Shown: in pieces, positions 9,429 through 18,234 of the stretch
How the letters are laid out: every line of letters starts with the position of its first letter
How positions within the stretch are numbered: position 1 is the stretch's first letter
NCBI GenBank assembly: GCA_011087645.1
Contig: JAALLF010000002.1
Location: 1-64,000 of the forward strand
DNA from: Alphaproteobacteria bacterium
Lineage (GTDB): Bacteria > Pseudomonadota > Alphaproteobacteria > UBA6615
Reading direction: 5' to 3'
DNA length: 64,000 nt
Notes under the pieces: model-generated
What the model was told of the DNA's origin: nothing
The model's input: the letters and a program-made list of their open reading frames with translations, nothing else
The model's database searches: none
Position numbers and translations under genes: made by a program

Positions 9429-10466
9429 CGAGGTTCGGCTTGGCTGACTGGCCTCTGTGAGGGGCGCCAGATAAGACTGAAATAGTTCGGCGCAGCGTTC
9501 CCACGAAAAGTTCAGCGCAAAGTCCCGGCACCGCGCGCGATCACGCATAACGGCGGTATTTATGGCGGTCTCTAACGAGTTGTCGAGACAGCCGACCGTG
9601 GGGTCGGTGATGACGTCGATCGGTCCGGGCACCGGATAGGCGGCCACCGGCACGCCGCTCGCCAGGGCCTCCAGCAGAACCAAGCCGAAGGTGTCGGTAC
9701 GGCTGGGAAACACGAATACGTCCGCGCTGGCGTAATGGCAGGCCAGTTCGTCGTCGAATTTTGCGCCGGTAAAGACAACGTCGGGATAGCGCGATTTGAG
9801 TTCGTTCAACTGCGGACCGTCGCCGACGACGATCTTGGAACCGCTCAGATTGCAATCGAGAAAGGCGCTGATGTTCTTCTCGATGGAAACCCTGCCGATA
9901 TACAGATATAGCGGCCGCGGCAGGCCGCGCAGGTGCGCCGGTATATCCGCCGCCGATCGCGGCCGGAACAGCTCTGTATCGACACCCCGTGTCCAGAGGG
10001 CGGTATTGGTGAAGCCCCGGTCACCGAGCTCTTTCTCGATGGTCGGGGTCGTCACCATCATCCGCTCGGCCTTGCCGTGGAAGCGCCGCAACCATGCATA
10101 AGTCCAGCTCACCGGCACCCGAAAGCGGGCGTGAATATATTCAGGAAACTTGGTGTGAAAAGAAGTGGTGAACGGCAAATTGCGTTTCACACACAAGCGG
10201 CGCGCTGTCATCCCCAAGGGACCTTCCGTGGCGATATGGATCGCGTTGGGCGCAAACGTATCGAATGTCTCCCGCACTTGCTGGCCGGGGAACAGGGCCA
10301 GACGGATTTCGGCATAGGAGGGGCACGGGATCGAACGAAATTGGTCGGGTGAGATCGTGGCCACCTCATGGCCCTGTTGGCGCAGGACGTCGACCACGGT
10401 CGATAGGGTCCGCACCACGCCGTTGATCTGCGGGAACCAGGCATCGGTGACGAGCAAAATGCGCAT
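9420..10466 (-). CDS. GT4-family glycosyltransferase (mannosyltransferase-like)
   Basis: A 348-residue GT-B fold glycosyltransferase. The N-terminus (MRILLVTDAWFPQINGVVRT) is characteristic of the GT4 group that includes alpha-mannosyltransferases and sulfoquinovosyl/digalactosyl lipid synthases. The C-terminal donor domain contains YIGRVSIEKN, VVGDGP and the family EX7E-type segment SRTDTFGLVLLEALASG. It probably transfers a sugar from a nucleotide donor to a lipid or polysaccharide at the inner face of the cytoplasmic membrane. It is transcribed alone, converging on the MBL gene. Neighbouring lipid kinase and GT genes suggest a membrane-lipid role, but that is inference. Confidence 0.9.
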   Translation of the reverse strand: MRILLVTDAWFPQINGVVRTLSTVVDVLRQQGHEVATISPDQFRSIPCPSYAEIRLALFPGQQVRETFDTFAPNAIHIATEGPLGMTARRLCVKRNLPFTTSFHTKFPEYIHARFRVPVSWTYAWLRRFHGKAERMMVTTPTIEKELGDRGFTNTALWTRGVDTELFRPRSAADIPAHLRGLPRPLYLYIGRVSIEKNISAFLDCNLSGSKIVVGDGPQLNELKSRYPDVVFTGAKFDDELACHYASADVFVFPSRTDTFGLVLLEALASGVPVAAYPVPGPIDVITDPTVGCLDNSLETAINTAVMRDRARCRDFALNFSWERCAELFQSYLAPLTEASQPSRTSSA

Positions 10467-10769
10467 GGCGGAATCGTACCATCAGTGACGTTTGACGATC
10501 TCTAGCTTTCCATGTCGGTGTTCAAGAGGCGCGATGCAACCCGCCACCCCATCACGGGACCGGCTGACGGCGCGGGGAATTTTTAAAAAGGTCTGGTGTT
10601 TATCTTATCAACAAGTAGCGGTGTTGCGTGATGGGCTCAGGTCCCACAATCGTGAACGTCGCGCCGGTTCTCGCAATCAGCGGTACTTGAAAAGGGGGGC
10701 GGTTGGTCCCCATCTAGCGGTACACTTCCGAGACGGGGCTAATCTGGCAGTTAAATAGAGGGCGGGGAC
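10467..10769. other. Intergenic region, no gene seen
   Basis: About 300 bases between divergently transcribed genes (GT4 leftward, glutamate-synthase-like rightward). Open frames here lack family-like sequence and a convincing ribosome-binding site. It presumably carries both promoters. GAGGGCGGGG just before 10770 is the ribosome-binding site of the next gene. Confidence 0.5.
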
Positions 10770-12293
10770 ATGTCGTTATTCGGATCCTTTTCAATGACCA
10801 GTATCAACGTGTTGGCGTCGGTGTTCGTTTTCGTCATCGGGTTGATTATCCTGGTGGGGGTGGTGATGTTCATCATCGACGTCTCGCAAACCGCGGACGC
10901 GGTGCGGCGCAACTATCCGGTGATCGGCCGGTTTCGCCATTTGTTCACGACCCTGGGCGAATATTTTCGCCAGTACTTTTTCGCCATGGACCGCGAAGAA
11001 ATGCCATTTAACCGGGCCGAACGCGACTGGGTCTATAAATCGGCACGCGGCGCAGATAACACGATCGCCTTCGGCTCGACGAAGACCCTCACTCCGGCGG
11101 GCACGGTAATCTTCGTCAATTGTCCGTTCCCAAAACTTTCCGAGGATAACGAGGAGGCGCCGGCGCTCACCATCGGCCCCTTCGCCGAAAACCCCTATGT
11201 GGCGCAATCGCTGGTCAATATTTCCGGCATGAGTTTCGGCGCCATATCGCAACCCGCCGTCGAGGCGCTATCGAAGGGTGCGGCTATGGCCGGCTGTTGG
11301 TTAAACACCGGCGAAGGCGGGTTGTCGCCCTATCATTTGCGCGGCGGCGGCGACATCGTGTTTCAGATCGGTACGGCTAAATATGGCGTGCGCGACGCGG
11401 CTGGCAATCTGAGCGATGACAAGCTGCGCGAGGTTGCGGCTCACGACCAGGTCAAGATGTTCGAGCTTAAACTCAGCCAGGGCGCCAAGCCTGGTAAGGG
11501 CGGCATATTGCCGGCGGTCAAGGTAACGGAAGAAATAGCCGGCATTCGCGGCATTCCCGCCTTCCAGGATTCGATTTCGCCGAACCGCCATGTGGATATC
11601 GATTCGGTGCCCGATTTACTGGATATGATCGTGCGCATCCGAGACGTCACCGGCAAACCTGTGGGTTTCAAAACCGTTGTCGGTGCCTATGGCTGGTTGG
11701 AAACTCTATGTCAGGAAGTTCATAAGCGCGGAATCGAGAGCGCCCCCGATTTCATTACTGTCGATTCCGGCGATGGCGGCACCGGCGCGGCGCCGATGCC
11801 GTTGATGGACAATGTCGGCCTACCGATTAAAGAGTCGCTGCCGGTGGTCGTCGATATTTTGACCAAGTTTGGACTGCGGGAACGGGTCAAGGTCATCGCG
11901 TCGGGTAAATTGATCACGCCGGCCGAAGTGGCGTGGGCCTATTGTGTCGGCGCCGACTTTGTCGTCTCGGCGCGTGGCTTCATGTTCGCGCTGGGCTGCA
12001 TCCAAGCGCTTAAATGCAACAAGAACACCTGCCCCACCGGCATCACCACCCATGACCGCCGATTACAGCGCGGTCTCGATCCGGAAGTAAAATCCGTGCG
12101 GGTCAAGAACTTTGTCGAAAAGCTGAACGACGGCACCAGCATTATTTCGCATTCCTGCGGTGTCTCTCAGCCGCGCGCCCTAAAACGCTTCCACTGCCGA
12201 ATTGCCACCGGTGAGGGTAAGTCGGTGCCGTTGGACGAGCGCTATCCGGTGCCCGCGGTCATGGCCGAATACACGTCGCGCGACGCGGCATAG
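10770..12293 (+). CDS. FMN-binding glutamate-synthase-like protein, membrane-anchored
   Basis: A 507-residue protein related to the FMN/iron-sulfur synthase domain of glutamate synthase large subunit (GltB) but without the glutaminase domain. Visible: GEGGLSPYH, KLSQGAKPGKGG, the FMN-site TVDSGDGGTGAAPMP, and a C-x5-C-x4-C cluster (CIQALKCNKNTC, near residue 412) that matches the 3Fe-4S ligands of GltS. Residues about 10-42 form a hydrophobic membrane anchor, which classical GltB lacks. The physiological reaction of these stand-alone proteins is not settled. It leads a rightward trio with a ThDP enzyme 27 bases downstream and an aldehyde dehydrogenase. Confidence 0.88.
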   Translation: MSLFGSFSMTSINVLASVFVFVIGLIILVGVVMFIIDVSQTADAVRRNYPVIGRFRHLFTTLGEYFRQYFFAMDREEMPFNRAERDWVYKSARGADNTIAFGSTKTLTPAGTVIFVNCPFPKLSEDNEEAPALTIGPFAENPYVAQSLVNISGMSFGAISQPAVEALSKGAAMAGCWLNTGEGGLSPYHLRGGGDIVFQIGTAKYGVRDAAGNLSDDKLREVAAHDQVKMFELKLSQGAKPGKGGILPAVKVTEEIAGIRGIPAFQDSISPNRHVDIDSVPDLLDMIVRIRDVTGKPVGFKTVVGAYGWLETLCQEVHKRGIESAPDFITVDSGDGGTGAAPMPLMDNVGLPIKESLPVVVDILTKFGLRERVKVIASGKLITPAEVAWAYCVGADFVVSARGFMFALGCIQALKCNKNTCPTGITTHDRRLQRGLDPEVKSVRVKNFVEKLNDGTSIISHSCGVSQPRALKRFHCRIATGEGKSVPLDERYPVPAVMAEYTSRDAA

Positions 12294-12320
12294 ACGTCCT
12301 CCCAATCCTGCCAGGAGCCT

Positions 12321-14018
12321 ATGATGAGCAATCTCGAAACCATGGTTTCAAATAGCGCCACGCCGGCCAACCGCATGCGTGCTTCCGATCTCTTCGTCAG
12401 AGCGTTGGAAAATGAGGGCGTCGAGTACATCTTCGGTGTGCCCGGCGAAGAGAATCTGGATTTCCTGGATTCCCTGCGCACCTCGAAGATCAAGCTGATC
12501 CTGACCCGCCACGAGCAAGGCGCTGGCTTCATGGCGGCGACCTATGGCCGTCTGACCGGCAAGGCCGGCGTGTGTCTGGCGACCTTGGGGCCCGGCGCGA
12601 CCAATTTCGTCACCGCGGCGGCCTACGCGCAACTCGGCGCCATGCCGATGATGATGATTACCGGCCAAAAGCCCATCAAGGCGAGCAAGCAGGGGCGGTT
12701 CCAGATCGTCGATGTGGTGTCGATGATGCGGCCGATCACCAAATTCGCCAAGCAGATCGTCAACGGCAATACCATTCCCAGCGTAGTGCGCGAGGCGTTC
12801 CGGCTGGCCGAGGAGGAAAGGCCGGGCGCGGTTCATATCGAGTTGCCCGAAGATATCGCCGCGGAAATGGTGGACGACCAACCGTTATTCGCGCCGACCG
12901 TAACCCGGCGGCCGATCTGCAGCGATGCTTCGGTCGACCAAGCCGTCGAATTGATCCGCTCGGCCAAGCATCCGCTGCTGCTGGTCGGCGCCGGCGCCAA
13001 CCGTAAACGCATCATCGATGCGCTTGAGGCGTTTGTTGGCAAAACCGGCATCCCCTATTTCAATACCCAGATGGGAAAGGGGGTGATCGGCCGGTTTCAC
13101 GATCTCTATATCGGCACCGCCGCGCTGTCGTCGGGCGACTATTTGCACTGCGCCATCGACCGCGCCGATCTGGTCATCAATGCCGGGCACGACGTGGTCG
13201 AAAAGCCGCCCTTTTTCATGGAACATGGCGGCAAGCAGGTCATCCACGTCAACTTCAGCCCGGCTGAGGTCGACGAAGTTTACTTTCCGCAAGTCGAGTT
13301 GGTCGGCGATATCGCCGCCTCTTTTCGCAAGCTTGCCGAACGTCTTGAACATGAGCCGGGGCATGATTTCGACTATTTCATGCGGGTGCGCGAAGAGGTG
13401 CTCGCGCAAATTGCCGAGCGCACCGACGATCCGGCCTTTCCCTTGCTGCCCCAGCGCATCGTCGCCGATGTGCGCAAGGTCATGCCGGCGGACGGTATCA
13501 TCGCGCTCGATAACGGCACCTACAAAATATGGTTCGCGCGAAATTATTTGACCCAACAGTCGAACACGGTGCTGCTCGACAATGCGCTGGCGACCATGGG
13601 CGCGGGCTTGCCGTCGGCGATGATGACGGCGATGCTCTACCCCAAGCGGCGGGTCATGGCGATCTGTGGCGATGGCGGCTTCATGATGAATAGCCAGGAG
13701 ATGGAGACCGCGGTGCGTCTCGGCCTCAACCTGGTTGTGCTGATATTGCGCGACGATTCCTACGGTATGATCCGCTGGAAACAGGCCGATGCCGGGCTAC
13801 CCGATTGGGGGCTCGAATACGGCAATCCCGATTTCGTGCAATACGCCAACAGCTACGGCGCCACCGGCCACCGGATCGAGGCCACCGACGACTTCGTGCC
13901 GGTGCTCGAGAAATGTTTTCAGGCCGGCGGCGTCCATCTGGTTGAGGCGCCCATCGATTACAGCGAAAACAAGCGCGTTCTGATCGACGAGTTGGCCGAG
14001 CGTACCTGCTTGCTTTAG
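12321..14018 (+). CDS. ThDP-dependent acetolactate synthase-like enzyme
   Basis: A 565-residue thiamine-diphosphate enzyme of the acetolactate synthase large-subunit/IlvB family, with N-terminal pyrimidine-binding, central and C-terminal pyrophosphate-binding domains. Visible: FGVPGEENLDF, the catalytic Glu in TRHEQGAGFMA, LGPGATNFVTA, and the ThDP/Mg motif beginning GDGGFMMNSQEM and ending ILRDDSYGMI (a DD pair where many homologues have NN). No small regulatory subunit lies nearby, and the flanking aldehyde dehydrogenase suggests catabolic 2-oxoacid or aldehyde chemistry rather than valine synthesis. AGGAG precedes two adjacent ATG codons (12321, 12324). Confidence 0.88.
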   Translation: MMSNLETMVSNSATPANRMRASDLFVRALENEGVEYIFGVPGEENLDFLDSLRTSKIKLILTRHEQGAGFMAATYGRLTGKAGVCLATLGPGATNFVTAAAYAQLGAMPMMMITGQKPIKASKQGRFQIVDVVSMMRPITKFAKQIVNGNTIPSVVREAFRLAEEERPGAVHIELPEDIAAEMVDDQPLFAPTVTRRPICSDASVDQAVELIRSAKHPLLLVGAGANRKRIIDALEAFVGKTGIPYFNTQMGKGVIGRFHDLYIGTAALSSGDYLHCAIDRADLVINAGHDVVEKPPFFMEHGGKQVIHVNFSPAEVDEVYFPQVELVGDIAASFRKLAERLEHEPGHDFDYFMRVREEVLAQIAERTDDPAFPLLPQRIVADVRKVMPADGIIALDNGTYKIWFARNYLTQQSNTVLLDNALATMGAGLPSAMMTAMLYPKRRVMAICGDGGFMMNSQEMETAVRLGLNLVVLILRDDSYGMIRWKQADAGLPDWGLEYGNPDFVQYANSYGATGHRIEATDDFVPVLEKCFQAGGVHLVEAPIDYSENKRVLIDELAERTCLL

Positions 14019-14038
14019 CCGCCAGTGGAGGCAACCCC

Positions 14039-15439
14039 ATGACGGATACCACCCGGCTCATCGTCGAACAGCCATATGATGGCGCGATCATCGACGAACT
14101 CCCGATCGCCGACTGGGCCGCCGCCGACGGAATGTTGGTGCGGGCCAGCGCGGTTTTCGACGACCGCGATGCGTGGCTACCGGCCTATGAACGCATAGAG
14201 ATACTAAAGAAGTTGACCGTGTTGATGCGCGCGCAAGTCGACGACTTTGCCATGCTCATCGCGCGCGAGGGCGGTAAGCCACTCGCCGATGCGCGCATCG
14301 AGGCCGATCGCGCGGTGAACGGCGTCGAGCTCGCCGCTGAAGGCATCGCCGGATTGCATGGTGCGGAAATGCCGATGGATCTGACGGCGGCCGGCGCTGG
14401 CCGTTTCGCCTTCACGCGCAAAGAGCCGATCGGGCCGGTGGTTGCCGTGAGCGCTTTCAATCACCCGCTCAACTTGATTGTCCATCAGGTCGCGCCGGCG
14501 ATCGCCACCGGGTGCCCGGTTATCGTGAAACCCGCCGACACGACGCCGCTATCCTGCCTGAAGTTTGTCGATTTGGTGCACCAAGCCGGTTTGCCGGAAG
14601 CCTGGTGCCAGGTCTGTATTTGCGACATTTCGACGGCCGAACAGTTGGTGACCGATCCCCGCGTCGCCTTTTTCAGCTTCATCGGCTCGTCGCGGGTCGG
14701 CTGGTATTTGCGCTCTAAGCTGGCGCCCGGGACACGCTGCGCGCTGGAACATGGCGGCGCGGCGCCGGTTCTGGTGTGCGATGACGCCGATTTAGAGCGG
14801 GTGGCGCCGTCGCTGGTCAAAGGCGGTTATTACCATGCCGGCCAGGTCTGTGTTTCGGTGCAGCGGGTCTTCGTCGATAACGCGATCAGGGATGATTTCT
14901 GCGCAGTGCTGGCGGAACAGGTCGCGGGGCTGACGACGGGCGACCCAACCTTGGCGGAAACCGATGTGGGGCCGCTGATCCTGCCGCGCGAGATTGAGCG
15001 TGTAGCCGGCTGGGTCGATGAGGCGGTGTCGGATGGGGCGCAGATCGTCGCCGGTGGCGACAAACTCAGCGACCGGCTGTACGACCCGACGATCCTGCTA
15101 GAGCCGCCGGTCGACGCCAAGGTTTCGACCTTGGAAATATTTGGTCCGGTCGCTTGTCTCTATGGCTTCGACGATGCGGACGAAGCGCTGGCGCGCGCCA
15201 ACGCGTTACCCTTGGCGTTCCAGGCGGCCGTCTACACGACGGACATTGATCGGGCGTTGCGTTTGTCGAACCGGCTCGACGCCGGCGCGGTGATGATCAA
15301 CGACCATTCCGCCTTCCGCGTCGATTGGATGCCCTTCGCCGGCCGCCGGACCTCGGGTTATGGCGTTGGCGGCATCCACCACACCATGGCCGACATGACC
15401 CAGGAAAAGCTCTTGGTCATTCATTCGCCGGCGGCCTGA
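14039..15439 (+). CDS. NAD(P)-dependent aldehyde dehydrogenase
   Basis: A 466-residue aldehyde dehydrogenase superfamily protein oxidising an aldehyde to the acid. Visible: the Rossmann segment SAFNHPLNLIVHQVAPAIAT, the cofactor-binding VIVKPADTTPLS, SFIGSSRVG, the general-base Glu in LEHGGAAP (about residue 238), the nucleophile Cys in HAGQVCVSVQR (about 272), and EIFGPVA. Slightly short for the family (about 480-500). It begins 20 bases after the ThDP enzyme, GTGGAGG upstream, so they are almost certainly one operon. A plausible role is removing an aldehyde made by the ThDP enzyme; the substrate is unknown. Confidence 0.92.
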   Translation: MTDTTRLIVEQPYDGAIIDELPIADWAAADGMLVRASAVFDDRDAWLPAYERIEILKKLTVLMRAQVDDFAMLIAREGGKPLADARIEADRAVNGVELAAEGIAGLHGAEMPMDLTAAGAGRFAFTRKEPIGPVVAVSAFNHPLNLIVHQVAPAIATGCPVIVKPADTTPLSCLKFVDLVHQAGLPEAWCQVCICDISTAEQLVTDPRVAFFSFIGSSRVGWYLRSKLAPGTRCALEHGGAAPVLVCDDADLERVAPSLVKGGYYHAGQVCVSVQRVFVDNAIRDDFCAVLAEQVAGLTTGDPTLAETDVGPLILPREIERVAGWVDEAVSDGAQIVAGGDKLSDRLYDPTILLEPPVDAKVSTLEIFGPVACLYGFDDADEALARANALPLAFQAAVYTTDIDRALRLSNRLDAGAVMINDHSAFRVDWMPFAGRRTSGYGVGGIHHTMADMTQEKLLVIHSPAA

Positions 15440-15447
15440 TGGCCCGG

Positions 15448-16485
15448 CTACATAATGCGTAACGCGGCCCTGCCGGTAATCGAGCCGTCTTCGATTCTTT
15501 GGTGCAACGCTTCGGCCTCTTCGAGGCGTCGAATTTCGCTCACAATCGGCCACACTTCGCCGCGGGCGGCAATTTCCAACGCCTCTCGCACTTCCGATTT
15601 TGTCGCATACATACTGCCCAACACCTCAAGCTCGCCACTCTTTATCAAATTGCCCGATGCTTGAAAGGGTTTGGAACTTCCACCGCCGCCGAGGATCGCC
15701 AGACGGCCCCCTTTGCCGAGGGAACGGCAGGCGGCTTCGAGTGTTTGCGGGTTGCCCACGAAATCAATCACCACATCGGCGCCCCGGCCGGCGGTGAGTT
15801 GGAGAATGCCGTCGGCTAAATCGGTCTCCGAGACATCCAAAACATCGGCCGCGCCCGCGGCGCGACAGGCCTCGAGTTTATCGGCTTGTATATCGACCGC
15901 GATGACATTGGTCTGCCGCCAGTGCGCCATCATCACCATATGAAGTCCCAAGCCCCCGCCGGCGCCGATCACGGCGACGGTTTCGCCCGGCTCGATACGC
16001 GCCTTTTTGATGAGTTTCAGCGGCGTCGCCACGGCGTCGGTGATAACGCCCACTTCGGCCGGGTGGCTTTGATAATCGAGGCCCTCTGGCAGTTTGATGA
16101 ACGCGCTGGAGGGAAGCTTTATGAATTCCGCATAGCCGCCATCGATCTCTCTGCCGACATTTCCGGCATAGTTGTCGCAGAGGGTTTCGCGGTCTTTAAG
16201 ACACCATTGGCAGGTGCCGCAGGTTAAATAGAAATATGCGGTCACCGGATCGCCAACTTTGACGGCTGTAACGCCGGCGCCGGTTTCGACGATCTCGGCC
16301 GTGATCTCGTGGCCGATAATACGGGGGTAGTCCACCGTGACGCGGCCGGCACGGATATGCTGAATGGTCAGGCCCGACCCGCAGGCAAGGACCCGCGCTA
16401 CCGCCTCGCCGGCTTGCGGCACCGGGTCGGGGACGTTCTGCAGTTCAAACGGCTTGCCGGGCCCGGTCAGGACCATCGCTTTCAT
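15448..16485 (-). CDS. Zinc-binding alcohol dehydrogenase (MDR superfamily)
   Basis: A 345-residue medium-chain dehydrogenase/reductase. Visible: the first catalytic-zinc Cys in ACGSGLTIQHIRAG (replacing the usual CGICGSD), the GHE motif (GHEITAEIV), the structural-zinc cluster CGTCQWCLKDRETLC, and the NAD(P)-binding VIGAGGGLGLHMV. It oxidises an alcohol or reduces an aldehyde with NAD(P). The gene converges on the upstream aldehyde dehydrogenase with only 8 bases between stop codons. The downstream-starting cupin gene (16890-16537) lies 51 bases upstream on the same strand and may be co-transcribed. Confidence 0.9.
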   Translation of the reverse strand: MKAMVLTGPGKPFELQNVPDPVPQAGEAVARVLACGSGLTIQHIRAGRVTVDYPRIIGHEITAEIVETGAGVTAVKVGDPVTAYFYLTCGTCQWCLKDRETLCDNYAGNVGREIDGGYAEFIKLPSSAFIKLPEGLDYQSHPAEVGVITDAVATPLKLIKKARIEPGETVAVIGAGGGLGLHMVMMAHWRQTNVIAVDIQADKLEACRAAGAADVLDVSETDLADGILQLTAGRGADVVIDFVGNPQTLEAACRSLGKGGRLAILGGGGSSKPFQASGNLIKSGELEVLGSMYATKSEVREALEIAARGEVWPIVSEIRRLEEAEALHQRIEDGSITGRAALRIM

Positions 16486-16536
16486 CGAGCGCTCCTGGTC
16501 AGCCGGGTCTGCAAAATTTCAGAAGGCCTGGCGCCT

Positions 16537-16890
16537 CTAGGCGTCGGGAAGGGCGGTCGCTGGCGGCCAATCTTCCGAGATGTTCTTGAAAGACAGATAG
16601 ACGAACTCTTCGTCGCCGAGGGTCGTGAACTCGTGTTCGGTGCCGACCGGAATATGAACGATGTCGCCGGCGGTGATGATTTTCTCTTCGTCGCCAACCC
16701 GAAACTTCGCCGAGCCCTGAACCACGTTGAGCATCTGCTCGCAGCCATGGAAATGAGGGCGCGCTACTCTGCCCGGCTGGCTGACCGATCGATTGAGCGT
16801 AACGTGATCGCCAATAATAATGCTCCCCTTCGAATCTGAAGGTTTCGCCAGGTTTTTCTGGTCCATATCGTCCCAACGGAAAAAGGGCAT
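16537..16890 (-). CDS. Small single-domain cupin protein
   Basis: A 117-residue cupin. The metal-ligand set PHFHGCEQ (HxH plus an acidic or Gln ligand) and a later His in GTEHEF are both present, with GDIVHIPVG forming cupin motif 2. Small cupins bind Fe, Mn or Zn and serve as dioxygenases, isomerases or binding proteins; nothing here fixes which. GAGGAG sits 7 bases before the ATG. It probably leads the transcript that continues into the alcohol dehydrogenase gene. Confidence 0.85.
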   Translation of the reverse strand: MPFFRWDDMDQKNLAKPSDSKGSIIIGDHVTLNRSVSQPGRVARPHFHGCEQMLNVVQGSAKFRVGDEEKIITAGDIVHIPVGTEHEFTTLGDEEFVYLSFKNISEDWPPATALPDA

Positions 16891-16951
16891 CTGCTACTCC
16901 TCATAAAATTTGGTGCGTTGACAACACTTCTAAGGGGCCGATTGGGCTCGC

Positions 16952-16980
16952 TTGACAGCCTCAATATCAGCGAAGAGAAT
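16952..16980 (+). promoter_or_regulatory. Candidate sigma-70 promoter for the TAXI-TRAP operon
   Basis: TTGACA (16952-16957), a 17-base spacer, then GAGAAT (16975-16980); a TATAAT overlaps at 16980-16985 with a longer spacing. This lies in the AT-rich 290-base gap between the divergent cupin and TAXI genes (16891-17180) and reads toward the TAXI gene. A second TTGACA occurs at 16917-16922. Prediction by consensus only. Confidence 0.5.
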
Positions 16981-17180
16981 ATAATCGTTGAATTTGTTGG
17001 AATGCAAATAATTAGCCGTTCGACAATCACTACTCGCCGTGTTTCGCGCTTCGTGAAGCATGAAATATCAGAAGAGCTGAGGGCAAAAAGACCAATATAA
17101 TTCAGACCGCAGCGTGGCGACTTATTCGTTGACTGCGCTATTGCCACCAGCCGTCAGAGCAACACAACAGGGGGTTCTCA

Positions 17181-18164
17181 ATGCGCTACGTCTCAGGAAT
17201 TTTTGCCATCGCCGCCGGTATCACGGTAGCGGGCATGCCAACCGTATCCCACGCCCAGTCCGACCAGATGAGCCTCGTTGTGGGCAGTCTCGGCGGAACC
17301 ATGGGCCGTCTCGGATCGGGCATCGTCGATGTTTTCAACAACAATGAAGCCGGGAGCAAGCTAAGCGTTACCCCCGGCGGCGGACGCGCCAACCCAGCGC
17401 GTGTCGGCGAAGGCGGTGGCGATTTCGGATTTTCGTTCACCAACTTCGTATCGACCGCGATCGCCGGCCAGGCGCCCTATGACAAGGCCTATCCGAATTT
17501 GCGCGCTGTCGCGCGTTTCTACGACGCCTGTTACCACCAGTATGTCGCGAAAGATCTGTACGACAGCGGCATCAAAAGCTGGGAAGACATTGTCAAATCG
17601 TCGAGCCCGCTGAAAGTCGGCATTTCCAAGAAAGGCACCAGCACCGAGTTCGTCGGCAGTGTGTTGGTTGATGCTTTGGGCAGCAGCTACAAGCAATTGG
17701 AAGATCGCGGCTATAAGCTGACCTTCGCCGGCACTAGCGCCAATTCGCGCGCCATCCGATCCAAGCAGGTCGACATCTATTTCCATAACTCGGGTGACCC
17801 GAACGGCGCCGGCGTCGAAGCGGCTCTGGGACGCGATCTGCGTTTCTTGGATATGTCGCCGAAGGTCAAATCGATCCTCGCCAGCAACGGCTTCACACCG
17901 TGTGTCATTCCCGGCGGTCTTTATAAAGGCGTTGATAACAATACGGATTCGATGGGCCTGGCCGGCATGGTCTTCACGACCGAAGATATGAGCGCCGATG
18001 CGGTGTACGCCATGCTGAAACAAACCAACGAAAATCTGGATACCTTGGGCAACGTCCACAAGGTCTTCAAAAGTTGGAACCCGGAATATGCCTCGCAGGT
18101 CGGAAGTATCCCGATGCACGAGGGTGCGATGCGCTTCTTTAAGGAAAAGGGCGTCATGAAATAA
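17181..18164 (+). CDS. TAXI-family TRAP transporter substrate-binding protein
   Basis: A 327-residue periplasmic binding protein with an N-terminal signal peptide ending near SHAQS (about residue 27). The body resembles the TAXI group (TRAP-associated extracytoplasmic immunogenic proteins): an early G-S-LGGTMGRLG segment where the family has GGTYYPLG-like sequence, and KVGISKKGTSTEF in the middle. It captures a small carboxylate in the periplasm for the membrane permease that follows at 18235. Between the two genes lies a strong hairpin (18191-18223). AGGGGG lies upstream of the chosen ATG. The substrate is not readable. Confidence 0.88.
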   Translation: MRYVSGIFAIAAGITVAGMPTVSHAQSDQMSLVVGSLGGTMGRLGSGIVDVFNNNEAGSKLSVTPGGGRANPARVGEGGGDFGFSFTNFVSTAIAGQAPYDKAYPNLRAVARFYDACYHQYVAKDLYDSGIKSWEDIVKSSSPLKVGISKKGTSTEFVGSVLVDALGSSYKQLEDRGYKLTFAGTSANSRAIRSKQVDIYFHNSGDPNGAGVEAALGRDLRFLDMSPKVKSILASNGFTPCVIPGGLYKGVDNNTDSMGLAGMVFTTEDMSADAVYAMLKQTNENLDTLGNVHKVFKSWNPEYASQVGSIPMHEGAMRFFKEKGVMK

Positions 18165-18190
18165 GCGTCCGCGTTGGACTCAAAAACATT

Positions 18191-18223
18191 CCCCGTGTGG
18201 GAGAGACACTCGACCACACGGGG
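18191..18223 (+). terminator. Intercistronic hairpin with U-tract after TAXI binding-protein gene
   Basis: CCCCGTGTGG (18191-18200) and CCACACGGGG (18214-18223) form a perfect 10-bp stem with a 13-base loop, followed by TAATTTTTC. It looks like a Rho-independent terminator placed inside the operon, 12 bases before the permease start. It probably allows partial read-through and stabilises the upstream mRNA, giving more binding protein than permease. Confidence 0.8.
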
Positions 18224-18234
18224 TAATTTTTCTC

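Noticed and set aside
10492..10758. An 88-codon frame in the gap before the glutamate-synthase-like gene.
   Set aside because: No homology-like sequence and no ribosome-binding site.
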